Positions 1 through 6,674 of a stretch of DNA of 22,975 nt are shown in pieces (position 1 is the stretch's first letter; every line of letters begins with the position of its first letter). The notes below the pieces were generated by a model. It made no database searches. It worked only from the letters and a program-made list of their open reading frames with translations, and was not told the origin of the DNA. Origin of the DNA: a virus; the IMG/VR virus record IMGVR_UViG_3300035698_006115, positions 1 to 22,975 of that record; one strand, 5' to 3'. A program made the translations under genes and the position numbers.

Positions 1-1
1 A

Positions 2-103
2 GGTCTTGATAATATAATGGATGAATCCACTGTCGAAATCTCCTGTGAAGGTAAGACTGTTACAATCAGCAAAGAATCTGCTAAAGCTCTTAACCTTATT
101 TAA
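2..103 (+). CDS. Small protein or 3' end of a larger gene entering from the left edge
   Basis: The frame is open from the first bases of the window to a TAA at 101-103. An internal ATG at 17 would give a 28-residue peptide, but the frame is also open upstream of it, so this may be the C-terminus of a gene that starts outside the window. The peptide is charged and looks protein-like, with VEISCEGKTVTI suggesting a strand and SKESAKALNL a helix. The competing frame starting with ATG 21 reads as hydrophobic low-quality sequence until position 123, so I prefer this frame. Function is unknown. It lies 20 nt ahead of the next gene in the same direction. Confidence 0.45.
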   Translation, partial: GLDNIMDESTVEISCEGKTVTISKESAKALNLI

Positions 104-122
104 TCCCTTTCCAATCTATGTT

Positions 123-305
123 ATGAATGATCAAGAAGTTGCACAATTAGTTGAATCAGAAGGGCTTGGATATGCCATCCAGTGCTATACAGATGGCGAA
201 GAATTTAAGAATGAAGAACTCAAAAAGAAATGGCAAGTGGCCAGCAAGCTCTTAAATGAGATAGAGAAGATGCTTCCTGAGCTTGAAGAGGATGACGATT
301 CCTAG
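123..305 (+). CDS. Hypothetical acidic 60-residue protein
   Basis: The protein starts MNDQEVAQLVESEGLG and ends in an acidic run (PELEEDDDS). The first half could form a small helix-turn-helix-sized unit (VAQLVESEGLGYAIQCY) and the second half a charged helix (EELKKKWQVASKLLNEIEKM). The frame is open upstream to position 21, but the segment before 123 overlaps the gene ending at 103 and looks non-coding in this frame, so ATG 123 is chosen. A pyrimidine-rich stretch (ATCCCTTTCCAATC) precedes it and there is no Shine-Dalgarno sequence. I do not recognise a family. By position it is one of the small genes before the portal. Confidence 0.6.
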   Translation: MNDQEVAQLVESEGLGYAIQCYTDGEEFKNEELKKKWQVASKLLNEIEKMLPELEEDDDS

Positions 306-324
306 CCCCCTACCCATTAGAGAT

Positions 325-483
325 ATGAAGTGTAAAGAATGCAAAGTTGTTCCGAAGTTCGCAGCGCATCAAAATGCAGATGGCTTTTTGTGGTTTGAAT
401 GTCCCAAGTGTGGGATGAAATACTCTACTGAAGATGTTAATATCCCAGAGGATTACTGTGTTGGATTTAATACTACTGCCTAA
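325..483 (+). CDS. Small zinc-ribbon protein (52 residues)
   Basis: The sequence starts MKCKECK and has a second pair in ECPKCGMKY, so two CxxC knuckles about 20 residues apart (residues 3-6 and 24-27) can bind one zinc ion, as in zinc ribbons. A further Cys follows near the end (DYCVGF). Starts at ATG 292 or TTG 283 are possible and would overlap the previous gene. ATG 325 is preferred because zinc ribbons commonly begin right at the first CxxC. Such ribbons are common beside terminase and portal genes in phages, where their role is usually unknown. Nucleic-acid binding is an inference only. Confidence 0.65.
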   Translation: MKCKECKVVPKFAAHQNADGFLWFECPKCGMKYSTEDVNIPEDYCVGFNTTA

Positions 484-487
484 ACCT

Positions 488-676
488 ATGGATGAATTAC
501 TACGAAACAGCTACCAGCACATCAAGATAGTCGCCTCAATCGACAATCACTTTAATGAAGCTCATAAGAAGCTAAGGTCTGGTACAGGAAGGATAGATGA
601 GTTTTTATGGAGAGAGGAGTCATTGGAGAACGAAAGGAAAATAGCATTTACTAAACTGCGGAATAGGCTTGTATGA
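488..676 (+). CDS. Hypothetical 62-residue helical protein
   Basis: The protein starts MDELLRNSYQ and is rich in charged helix-forming residues (EESLENERKIAFTKLRNRLV). It begins 4 nt after the stop of the zinc-ribbon gene, and its TGA overlaps the ATG of the next gene (ATGA), so it is part of a tightly packed operon. The frame is open upstream to 434, but that segment lies inside the previous gene and reads poorly. No signal peptide, membrane segment or known motif is visible. Function unknown. Confidence 0.6.
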   Translation: MDELLRNSYQHIKIVASIDNHFNEAHKKLRSGTGRIDEFLWREESLENERKIAFTKLRNRLV

Positions 677-819
677 TTTATTACTACGAAAAGAATGGCA
701 AACAAATTGAAAGAGAATTTCCTATGGGAGAAGCCCCAGAAGAGGTTGATGGATACAAGCGTTTAATCGTTGTACCACCCATACACTTCAAAGGCAAAGG
801 CTGGACTACTAAGGAATGA
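673..819 (+). CDS. FmdB-like (zinc-ribbon family) 48-residue protein lacking all cysteines
   Basis: The protein begins MIYYYEKNGKQIEREFPMGE and ends with IHFKGKGW near its C-terminus. FmdB/CxxC ribbon proteins typically begin PxYEYxCxxCGxxFE and end in (P)AIHFKGSGWY, so the length, the start and the C-terminal motif all match that family. Both CxxC pairs are absent: the first is replaced by KNGK and the second by the DGYK region. Zinc binding is therefore unlikely. It overlaps the previous gene by ATGA and precedes the portal gene. The family assignment is by remembered motif. Function in phages is unknown. Confidence 0.6.
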   Translation: MIYYYEKNGKQIEREFPMGEAPEEVDGYKRLIVVPPIHFKGKGWTTKE

Positions 820-857
820 TGCAATTCTCCCGCAGTCAATGTACAATGCTCAGGTAA

Positions 858-2150
858 ATGCCTAGCATACTTAATCGAATCAAAACGGCAGGGAATGTTC
901 TCCTTGGAAGGAGTATTGCGCCTTTTGATACAAACTGGTACCCATCTGGCATATCGCATCTGTTCAAACCCAAAGAGTCGCTTGATGTCTATGGTGATAA
1001 TGCTTGGCTCTATTCAGCAGTCAATGTGATTGCAGCAGAGGTTGCGCGTACCAACTTTAGACTCGCTATAAGAGATGGAGAGGAGCTTGAATACATAGAG
1101 GAGCACCAAGCTCTTGAACTATTGAAGCACCCGCAACCAATCAAGGGCGGGAAGTCGATGCTTACAGGAATGGACTTGAAGCTCATTACCACAGACCACC
1201 TTTTGCTTAACGGTGAAGCGTTCTGGCTCAAGAGTGGAACATATACGCAGACTGGTGCTCCTGCTTACCTTGACCCACTATTGCCTGAATACATGAAGGT
1301 TGAGGTAGACAAGCTCGGTCAAGTTACGAAGTATGTCTACGATACACAATCACGCACAGTTGATCTCGACCCGCTAGATGTAGTTCATTTCAAGCAGCCA
1401 GACCCGCGAAACTGGTACAGAGGACATTCACCAACAAAGAGTATCCGCTTCTCTCTCGACTCCCACAAAGAAGCAGACACACTCAACTTTAACAAGCTAT
1501 CTAGGGGTGCAGTTCCTTCGGGTATTCTCTCAACTGAGAGCGCACTTACTGAGAGTCAGATTAAGCAAATACGCGACCAATGGCAAACAACGTATGGTGG
1601 AGGAAAGAACGCAGGAAAGACCCCTGTACTACCAAAGGGTGTTACATGGCAGCAAATACAGGAATCAAATGCAGAGATGCAATGGGTGGAAGGCAAAGAA
1701 GTAACGCGAGATGAGATACTAGCGAACTATCGTGTCGGTATGGAGATGCTCGGACGCACAGAAGACCAGACGAGAGCAAATGCTGAGTCGTCTATATTTA
1801 CCTTCATGCGCTTTGGCATCCTCCCACTATTGGAAAAATACGTGGACACGCTCAATAATGATTACCTAGTTATGTTTCCAGAGAGTGAGGAATTGGAGTT
1901 TGTCTTTGACGACCCTGTACCAGAGAACATGGAAGAGAAGCGTTTGAATATTACAACACTCATGGAAAGCACAGCTCTAACACCAGATGAGGCAAGAACA
2001 ATGATGGGACTAGAGCCACTAGAGCAAGCAGGAATCACAGATGTTCCTTATATGTCTTTCAACAAAGTCCCAGCTGGGCAAGTAATGGCAGAAGAGAAAG
2101 AGCCACCAAAAGATGAGAAGCCACCACCAGAGGACAAAAATTTAGAATAG
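858..2150 (+). CDS. Portal protein (HK97 family)
   Basis: The 430-residue protein has the pattern of HK97-type portals: DNAWLYSAVNVIAAEVA near the N-terminus, a LLNGEAFWLK segment, DVVHFKQPDP(R)NWYRGHSP, a loop with RGAVPSGIL, and a late region with EDQTRANAE and FMRFGILPLLEKY. Portals form the dodecameric ring at one vertex through which the terminase pumps DNA and to which the neck attaches. The last 25 residues are a Pro/Glu/Lys-rich linker (EEKEPPKDEKPPPEDKNLE). Two codons before the stop lies a canonical -1 slippery heptamer, A_AAT_TTA at 2138-2144, and the downstream MuF gene is in the -1 frame, so a portal-MuF fusion is possible. The start ATG follows a TAA directly. Confidence 0.95.
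   Translation: MPSILNRIKTAGNVLLGRSIAPFDTNWYPSGISHLFKPKESLDVYGDNAWLYSAVNVIAAEVARTNFRLAIRDGEELEYIEEHQALELLKHPQPIKGGKSMLTGMDLKLITTDHLLLNGEAFWLKSGTYTQTGAPAYLDPLLPEYMKVEVDKLGQVTKYVYDTQSRTVDLDPLDVVHFKQPDPRNWYRGHSPTKSIRFSLDSHKEADTLNFNKLSRGAVPSGILSTESALTESQIKQIRDQWQTTYGGGKNAGKTPVLPKGVTWQQIQESNAEMQWVEGKEVTRDEILANYRVGMEMLGRTEDQTRANAESSIFTFMRFGILPLLEKYVDTLNNDYLVMFPESEELEFVFDDPVPENMEEKRLNITTLMESTALTPDEARTMMGLEPLEQAGITDVPYMSFNKVPAGQVMAEEKEPPKDEKPPPEDKNLE
2138..2144 (+). promoter_or_regulatory. Candidate -1 ribosomal frameshift site A_AAT_TTA between portal and MuF
   Basis: In the portal frame the codons read GAC AAA AAT TTA GAA TAG. AAATTTA fits the X_XXY_YYZ rule exactly (AAA, TTT, A) in the zero frame. 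Slippage by one base moves both tRNAs onto AAA TTT. The -1 frame is open from 2117 through the portal stop and into MuF, with no ATG until 2204 (GTG at 2198). The fusion would be 429 portal residues plus 258 residues, 687 in total. A modest hairpin (TCGG/CCGA with inner GATT/AATC, 2170-2193) lies about 25 nt downstream, farther than the usual 5-9 nt spacer, so a stimulator is not demonstrated. Confidence 0.5.
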
Positions 2151-2197
2151 TACAAACACACAAACAAACTCGGCAGATTGAAACAATCCCCGAAGAT

Positions 2198-2920
2198 GTG
2201 GAAATGCTCTACGATGAGGAAGAGGAGCAGAAGATTTGGGCTGCGCTCTTTGCTACATATATGATTCTTGGATACAAGCAAGGAGTGAATCTCTATGCAA
2301 CGACAGTCAATCCTACCGATCTATTTACACAGAGCGCATTGAGATCAATCCAAGCCAAGAGTTTCAAACATGCTGCGCTCGCTTTGAATACAACGAAAGA
2401 AGAACTACAAAAGCTAATGACTACAGCCATAAAGCAGGGAAGCAGTATTCAAGGACTTGCGAAGGATATAAACGAAATGTATGGCGAATCAATGGGCTAT
2501 AGAAGCAAGATGATTGCTCGTACAGAGATTACAGAAGTTGTAAATGATGGTTCGTTTCAAGTGCTCAAAGCAGAGGGGGCAACTCATAAAGAATGGCGGT
2601 CTGTTATTGATGGAAGGCAGAGAGATAGTCATGGAGCAATGCACGGTGAGACTGTTCCTATGAATCTTCCGTTTGTGCTTCCTGACTATGGAGGAGGCGG
2701 TGGGGTATGTATGAGTCCAGGCGATTCCTCGCTACCACCAGGCGAAAAAATAAATTGTAGGTGCAGAATGGTGAATGCGAAAACGCCTCAGTACAGCAAA
2801 GAGGTTCTTGACGTTCTCTTCCTGCGCTTGCATTCTTCGTTAGAACAAAACTTTGTGGTACAATTGCGTAGAGCTTTTCAGGAACAGCGCAATCGCGTTC
2901 TCTCCCATTTCCCATCCTGA
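2198..2920 (+). CDS. MuF-type head morphogenesis protein (phage Mu F-like)
   Basis: The C-terminal half carries the MuF signature in order: ARTE (107-110), KEWRSVIDGRQRDSHGAMHG (131-150), SPGD (173-176) and INCRC (185-189). MuF/SPP1 gp7-like proteins bind the portal and enter the procapsid in few copies, affecting packaging or ejection. The N-terminal half is helical. Starts available are GTG 2198 and ATG 2204, neither with a Shine-Dalgarno sequence. The frame is open further upstream to 2117 and the 5' extension reads plausibly (QTHKQTRQIETIPEDVE), which fits entry by -1 frameshifting from the portal gene as an alternative or addition to internal initiation. Confidence 0.88.
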   Translation: MEMLYDEEEEQKIWAALFATYMILGYKQGVNLYATTVNPTDLFTQSALRSIQAKSFKHAALALNTTKEELQKLMTTAIKQGSSIQGLAKDINEMYGESMGYRSKMIARTEITEVVNDGSFQVLKAEGATHKEWRSVIDGRQRDSHGAMHGETVPMNLPFVLPDYGGGGGVCMSPGDSSLPPGEKINCRCRMVNAKTPQYSKEVLDVLFLRLHSSLEQNFVVQLRRAFQEQRNRVLSHFPS

Positions 2921-2921
2921 T

Positions 2922-4121
2922 ATGAATAATAGAATCGCAAACACCGCAGAAGTACGCGCAGTAGATCGTAACTCGCGTACCGTTGATGTTATCGCATCGA
3001 CTCCAGCTATTGACAGTTATGGTACTCGTATAGATCAGTCGGGGTGGATGCTGGAAGACTTTCGTAGGAATCCAGTCATTACTTGGGCCCACGATGACAG
3101 AGGGTTCACAGCCTCAGGCGGCCGTCCTATCGCGAAGGCTCTTTCTGAGACTATTCGCGTTGAAGATGGCAAACTCAAAATGCGACTGAAGTTTCCCGAC
3201 AAGGGTAAATTTAGATTTGCAGATGAGGTATATGATTTGCTCGCGGATGGCTTCCTGAATGCTGTTTCTGTTGGCTTCGAGCCTTTGGAAGAACCAGAGA
3301 TGGTGCAAGAAGGTGAGTCAGAAGTGCCAACATATCGAAAGCAGAACCTACTCGAAGTCGCAGTCGTGACAATCCCAAGCAACTCCGAAGCACTCGCAGA
3401 GAGAGCCAAAGCCCTTAATTGTGATGCGAAAGAGATACGAATGAGAGCAGAAGTTATTGAGAAGATGGCAGAGGAGGAGGAAGCAGAAGTAAAGGAAGAA
3501 GTAGCGGAGGTGGTTGAGGAAGCAGAAGAGAAAGAACCAGTAAAGGTAGAAGTAACAGGGGCTTCCCTCTCCGACAAGGAGGAGCAGGAAGCAGTTGAAG
3601 CAGAATCTACAGAGTCAGTAAAGATAGTGGAAGACCCAGATGAAGATGCACGAAAGTACCAAGAATACTTCGAGAAGAAGCAGCCAGTAAATAAGGTATC
3701 AGCTAAAGTGCTTGAAAAGTTCTTCAAGCGCATCCTACTTGATAAGCCCCCAGCAGATGAAATAGAAGCATGGACGAGGGTGGCAGAAGCAATAGATGAC
3801 CTCGCAGCAACAGCAGATGTTGAAGTTGAGGAAGAGAAAGAAGAGGTGACAGAGACAGTAACAACTGAGGTGTCCGAAGAGACACCACCCAAAGAAGAAC
3901 CCAAAGCCGAGGTTGAGGAAGCCCCTCAGCCAGAACAGAAAGCCTCTGTTCAAGTTCCCTTATCAGCCTTTGCCAATCTCTCGGATGGACTCCGAGACAT
4001 TTGTGTAGAAGCAGCCGTGAAAGCCTCACGCAAGGGAGTTCCAATTAAGGACTTGGGTAAAGTCATAGATGCTACAGGTGAAACATTCCTGAGCAATATA
4101 TTTACTAACCAATCTAAATAA
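2922..4121 (+). CDS. Prohead maturation protease (S78, HK97 gp4 type) with long acidic C-terminal extension
   Basis: Residues 1-165 are the protease: DSYGTRIDQSGW (31-42), TWAHD with the likely catalytic His57, the nucleophile in LNAVSVGFEP (Ser116), and LLEVAVVTIPSN (143-154) with Glu145 as a probable third residue. It cleaves the capsid scaffold domain and other procapsid proteins before DNA packaging. Residues about 175-345 are an extreme Glu/Lys/Val/Ala-rich stretch, and a compact C-terminal end follows (LSDGLRDICVEAAVKASRKG). Usual HK97-type proteases are about 200-250 residues, so the extra part resembles a fused scaffold. ATG 2922 is chosen over an upstream in-frame start at 2853 because the latter overlaps MuF and has no protease homology. 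The stop overlaps the capsid ATG (TAATG). Confidence 0.9.
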   Translation: MNNRIANTAEVRAVDRNSRTVDVIASTPAIDSYGTRIDQSGWMLEDFRRNPVITWAHDDRGFTASGGRPIAKALSETIRVEDGKLKMRLKFPDKGKFRFADEVYDLLADGFLNAVSVGFEPLEEPEMVQEGESEVPTYRKQNLLEVAVVTIPSNSEALAERAKALNCDAKEIRMRAEVIEKMAEEEEAEVKEEVAEVVEEAEEKEPVKVEVTGASLSDKEEQEAVEAESTESVKIVEDPDEDARKYQEYFEKKQPVNKVSAKVLEKFFKRILLDKPPADEIEAWTRVAEAIDDLAATADVEVEEEKEEVTETVTTEVSEETPPKEEPKAEVEEAPQPEQKASVQVPLSAFANLSDGLRDICVEAAVKASRKGVPIKDLGKVIDATGETFLSNIFTNQSK

Positions 4122-5518
4122 TGGATGAAGAAAAGAAACCAACGGAGGAAACTAAAGTCGAGGAAGCTAGAGACGCTGAACTTATCAGAAGCATGAAAGG
4201 TAAGTCCAGAGAAGAAAAGGCTGCCATTCTCCATAAGCACATGGAGAAAGACCTCGGTGTAAAGTTTCAAGAGCCAGTGGTTGAACTCACTGACGACCAA
4301 GTTCGCATGATAATTGGTGGCGCAACTAAGGAAGCCAAAGAGGTTCAAGCAAAGGCAGCAGTAGAAGTCGAACGCAAGTACGACATCTCTACAAGCGAAG
4401 CAAACGCTCGCGCAGAGGAGCATATTAACTCAGCTCGCGTAAAGCATGAGCATAGGCTTCAAGACTGGAAAGAATGTGCAAAGGTTCTTCGAGCGATTAC
4501 ACGCACCGCAAAGGGTAGTGCGCAGTCGGGCGAACTACACGCAGCATACGACGCAGAAAAACAGTATATGAAAGCAACAGGTCGTGAAGCCCGATATATG
4601 GACATGGGTACTGATACGAGTGGTGGTTACTTGGGAGGAGAGCTATTCGAGACGATGCTCTACGAGAACATCTCTCGTTACTCCTACGCTCGCAAGTATT
4701 GTACGTTGATTAACATGGAGAAAGAGATTCTCCGTATTCCTAAACTCACCGCTACAGTCACCGCAGAGCAGACCGCTGAGGCAGGTGAAATCACACAAAG
4801 CCAGCCAACATTCGATCAGTTCACACTCAGCACAAAGAAACTCGCTGTGCTGACCAGGCCTTTCTCGATGGAACTGTTTGAAGTAGCAGACCCAGCACTT
4901 GTTCCTGCTCTTATTGAGTTTGCAACAAGGGAGATCAAGAAAAAGGAAGATGATCTTGTCTTCGGCACAGCAGCACCAGGCTTGCTTTCCCACACCACGA
5001 ATAACGTGATAATGGGAGGCAGTACATCTTCTGGTTCAAAAGCAATCACCGACCTAACCTTCGATGATATGCTGAATACGCTGTACGAACTCGACCCACA
5101 CTACATCCCAGATGAGGATATTACAGGCTCACGCCTCTTCTCTTCTGGCGCAGCTAGGTTCTGGATGCCACAGTCGGCACTCCTCGCTCTAGCTAAGTCT
5201 AAGGGTAATGACAATTACCACTGGGCTAGTGTGCAAGAGTTGAAGCACGACAAACGTGTACATGGCTACGACATCAAGAGGTGTCCAGGCATGACCGCAG
5301 CTCCAGCAGTAACAACTCGAACAGGTGTCTTTGGTGACCTTGGCTACATGGTATGTGGAGTCCGTCCAGGCTTCCGTATCGAGCTACAGTCCCAAGGCTC
5401 AGTTGATTCCGTCAACCTGAATGAGACAGGAAGCTACGCAATTCGTGTGGCTGAATTCTTCGACAATGATTCCATTGACGACGATGCCTTCTCCATTCTC
5501 AAAACATCAACTACCTAA
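4121..5518 (+). CDS. Major capsid protein (HK97 fold)
   Basis: The 465-residue protein has an N-terminal charged helical region (about 1-150) that behaves like the HK97 delta (scaffold) domain. A typical start of the mature shell domain follows, GTDTSGGYLGGELFETML (163-180), and then the E-loop/N-arm type sequence ILRIPKLTATVTAEQTAEAG and the later GFRIELQSQGSVD. It builds the icosahedral shell, and the preceding protease probably removes the N-terminal part near the DMGTDTSGG junction. Translation is coupled to the protease gene by TAATG. A strong hairpin follows immediately, which could limit readthrough and make this the most abundant product of the head operon. Confidence 0.94.
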   Translation: MDEEKKPTEETKVEEARDAELIRSMKGKSREEKAAILHKHMEKDLGVKFQEPVVELTDDQVRMIIGGATKEAKEVQAKAAVEVERKYDISTSEANARAEEHINSARVKHEHRLQDWKECAKVLRAITRTAKGSAQSGELHAAYDAEKQYMKATGREARYMDMGTDTSGGYLGGELFETMLYENISRYSYARKYCTLINMEKEILRIPKLTATVTAEQTAEAGEITQSQPTFDQFTLSTKKLAVLTRPFSMELFEVADPALVPALIEFATREIKKKEDDLVFGTAAPGLLSHTTNNVIMGGSTSSGSKAITDLTFDDMLNTLYELDPHYIPDEDITGSRLFSSGAARFWMPQSALLALAKSKGNDNYHWASVQELKHDKRVHGYDIKRCPGMTAAPAVTTRTGVFGDLGYMVCGVRPGFRIELQSQGSVDSVNLNETGSYAIRVAEFFDNDSIDDDAFSILKTSTT

Positions 5519-5528
5519 GAGTCTTCAC

Positions 5529-5550
5529 AATGCTCCCTTCGGGGGGCATT
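5529..5550 (+). terminator. Hairpin with cUUCGg tetraloop after the capsid gene (terminator/attenuator)
   Basis: A 9-bp stem (AATGCTCCC / GGGGGCATT, one G-U pair) closes a TTCG loop through a C-G pair, the extra-stable tetraloop type. A TTTT run occurs only 8 nt after the stem (5559-5562 region), so it may be a partial terminator, an attenuator, or an mRNA 3' end stabiliser. It sits 10 nt after the capsid stop and ahead of the serine-repeat gene. Confidence 0.75.
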
Positions 5551-5576
5551 GATGAGAACTTTTCCCCTTCTCTCTT

Positions 5577-6431
5577 ATGGCTTCAAGCTCAGAATCACCT
5601 TCAGAATCACCAAGCGAATCGCAATCGCGTTCGCCTAGCTCTACAGAATCACCTTCTCAGTCGCCATCTGAGAGCGTAAGCGAATCCCCTTCTGATTCGC
5701 CTTCTAGTTCTGAAAGTCCAAGCCAATCTCCTAGTGAATCGGTAAGCGAATCACCATCAGTTTCGCCTTCGTCTTCTGAATCTGTCTCTGAGTCACCTTC
5801 ACTTAGTCCTTCATCTTCGGAGTCTCCTTCGGAGTCTCCTTCGCGCTCGCCTAGTTCTACGGAGTCTCCATCAAATTCTCCCTCGCTTTCACCTTCAACA
5901 TCAGAAAGTCCCAGCGAGTCTGTGAGCGAATCTGTCTCCGAGTCACCATCTTTAAGTCCTAGTTCTAGTGAAAGTCCTTCGGAGTCTGTAAGCGAGAGTC
6001 CTTCCGAATCGCCCTCTGAGTCTGTAAGCGAAAGTGTAAGCGAGTCTGTGAGCGAATCTGTGAGCGAAAGTGTTTCCGAATCTCCTTCGGAATCTCCGTC
6101 AGAGAGTCCTCCTGCTGCTAATCCATTAGAGTTGATACAAGGCAAGAGACTGCACAAGGTCACCGAAACTAGAGTGCTTGCGGTTGCTGCTTATGTCGTA
6201 ACACTACATTGCGGAGGTTGCAGGAAGATCGAGCTACTTAATAGAGGAGCAAATACAGCATATTTCCGATGTGATGGAACAACACCTACGGTTGCAAAAG
6301 GCGACCAGATTCTTATAGATAGCACCACTCGCAATGGAAGAGTTGTAATTGAGGATGGTAAAATAGAGAATATCAAGTTCATCTGTGATACAGGTGAAAC
6401 AGCCACAGTCTTTGTCCGTATGTACTCCTAA
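5577..6431 (+). CDS. Virion surface/decoration-type protein with serine-alternating N-terminal repeat
   Basis: Residues 3 to about 178 consist of Ser (rarely Thr) at every second position, alternating with E, P, V, L, Q, R, D, N or T (units such as SESPS, SESVS, SPSSSES). The remaining about 101 residues (LELIQGKRLHKVT onward) look like a compact beta domain with NRGANTAYFRCDGTTPTV, a pattern common in small phage head- or tail-surface domains, and end in ATVFVRMYS. Position after the capsid gene suggests a head decoration or fibre protein. The repeat would be an extended, unstructured, acidic projection or an acceptor of glycosylation or phosphorylation (inference). The leader is pyrimidine-rich (TTTTCCCCTTCTCTCTT then ATG) without Shine-Dalgarno. 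Function is not established. Confidence 0.8.
   Translation: MASSSESPSESPSESQSRSPSSTESPSQSPSESVSESPSDSPSSSESPSQSPSESVSESPSVSPSSSESVSESPSLSPSSSESPSESPSRSPSSTESPSNSPSLSPSTSESPSESVSESVSESPSLSPSSSESPSESVSESPSESPSESVSESVSESVSESVSESVSESPSESPSESPPAANPLELIQGKRLHKVTETRVLAVAAYVVTLHCGGCRKIELLNRGANTAYFRCDGTTPTVAKGDQILIDSTTRNGRVVIEDGKIENIKFICDTGETATVFVRMYS
5580..6110 (+). repeat. Coding repeat: period-2 serine (S-x-S-x) low-complexity region
   Basis: The 6-nt periodicity encodes Ser-x dipeptides. All six serine codons occur (AGC, AGT, TCA, TCC, TCG, TCT) and are mixed throughout, for example TCTGTGAGCGAATCTGTG next to AGTCCTAGTTCTAG. This heterogeneity argues that the amino-acid pattern is maintained while the DNA has diverged, rather than being a very recent slippage expansion. 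Similar sequence recurs at 11244-11321 in the tail tube gene. Confidence 0.9.
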
Positions 6432-6436
6432 TCCTT

Positions 6437-6634
6437 ATGCCTAAATATACTACTTCCATCTGTTACTTCTTCCGAGAGAATGGCAAACGCTATGAAGCAG
6501 GAGAGGAAGTTGAACTCACCGAGGAGCAAGCCAGAGAACACAACAGGGTTCATCCTGGTCTTCTCAAAGCAGAACGTATCACAACAAAGGGCAATCCCTC
6601 AAAGGTTGTTCGCACTTCTCGCAAGAGAAAATAG
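6437..6634 (+). CDS. Small basic-tailed protein of the head region (65 residues)
   Basis: The N-terminal part (MPKYTTSICYFFRENGKRYEAGEEVELTEEQAREHN) has a YExGEEVELTEEQA pattern that occurs in small proteins found between capsid and neck genes of many phages, perhaps a small beta-rich unit. The C-terminus is strongly basic (RTSRKRK). It starts 5 nt after the previous stop with no Shine-Dalgarno sequence. Function is unknown. A role in head completion or DNA contact is only a guess from position and charge. Confidence 0.65.
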   Translation: MPKYTTSICYFFRENGKRYEAGEEVELTEEQAREHNRVHPGLLKAERITTKGNPSKVVRTSRKRK

Positions 6635-6638
6635 CGTG

Positions 6639-6647
6639 TGATATAAT
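6639..6647 (+). promoter_or_regulatory. Extended -10 promoter TGATATAAT
   Basis: A perfect TGn-TATAAT (TATAAT 6642-6647) lies in the 40-nt gap before the gene at 6675. No good -35 is seen, which is normal for extended -10 promoters. Transcription would begin near 6654 and give a leader of about 20 nt that is almost all C and U (TTCTTTCTAACTTTTTC). Confidence 0.65.
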
Positions 6648-6674
6648 GTCCTTACTTCTTTCTAACTTTTTCAA

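Noticed and set aside
13-18. TATAAT near the left edge
   Set aside because: It lies inside the reading frame that enters from the left edge and overlaps the ATG at 17. No -35 can be seen, because the window starts 12 nt upstream. It may be chance.
816-857. A 13-residue reading frame (MMQFSRSQCTMLR) between the FmdB-like gene and the portal
   Set aside because: It overlaps the previous stop, but it is too short and has no protein-like pattern. A TACAAT (842-847) inside it is 10 nt from the portal ATG, without TGn spacing.
2170-2193. Hairpin as stimulator of the portal-MuF frameshift
   Set aside because: The stem is weak and about 25 nt beyond the heptamer, whereas stimulators usually lie 5-9 nt away. 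It is mentioned but not claimed.
3035-3904. Long serine-rich reading frame on the minus strand of the protease gene
   Set aside because: It is the antisense of the Glu/Lys-rich coding region. The Ser/Thr composition follows from the complementary codons, and the plus-strand protein has recognisable domains.
5580-6110. CRISPR-like or regulatory repeat array
   Set aside because: The period is 6 nt and codon-based, with no constant repeats and unique spacers. It is a coding low-complexity region.
5657-6163. Minus-strand reading frame of Asp/Ser/Gly/Leu repeats
   Set aside because: It is the mirror of the serine-repeat gene and has no independent support.
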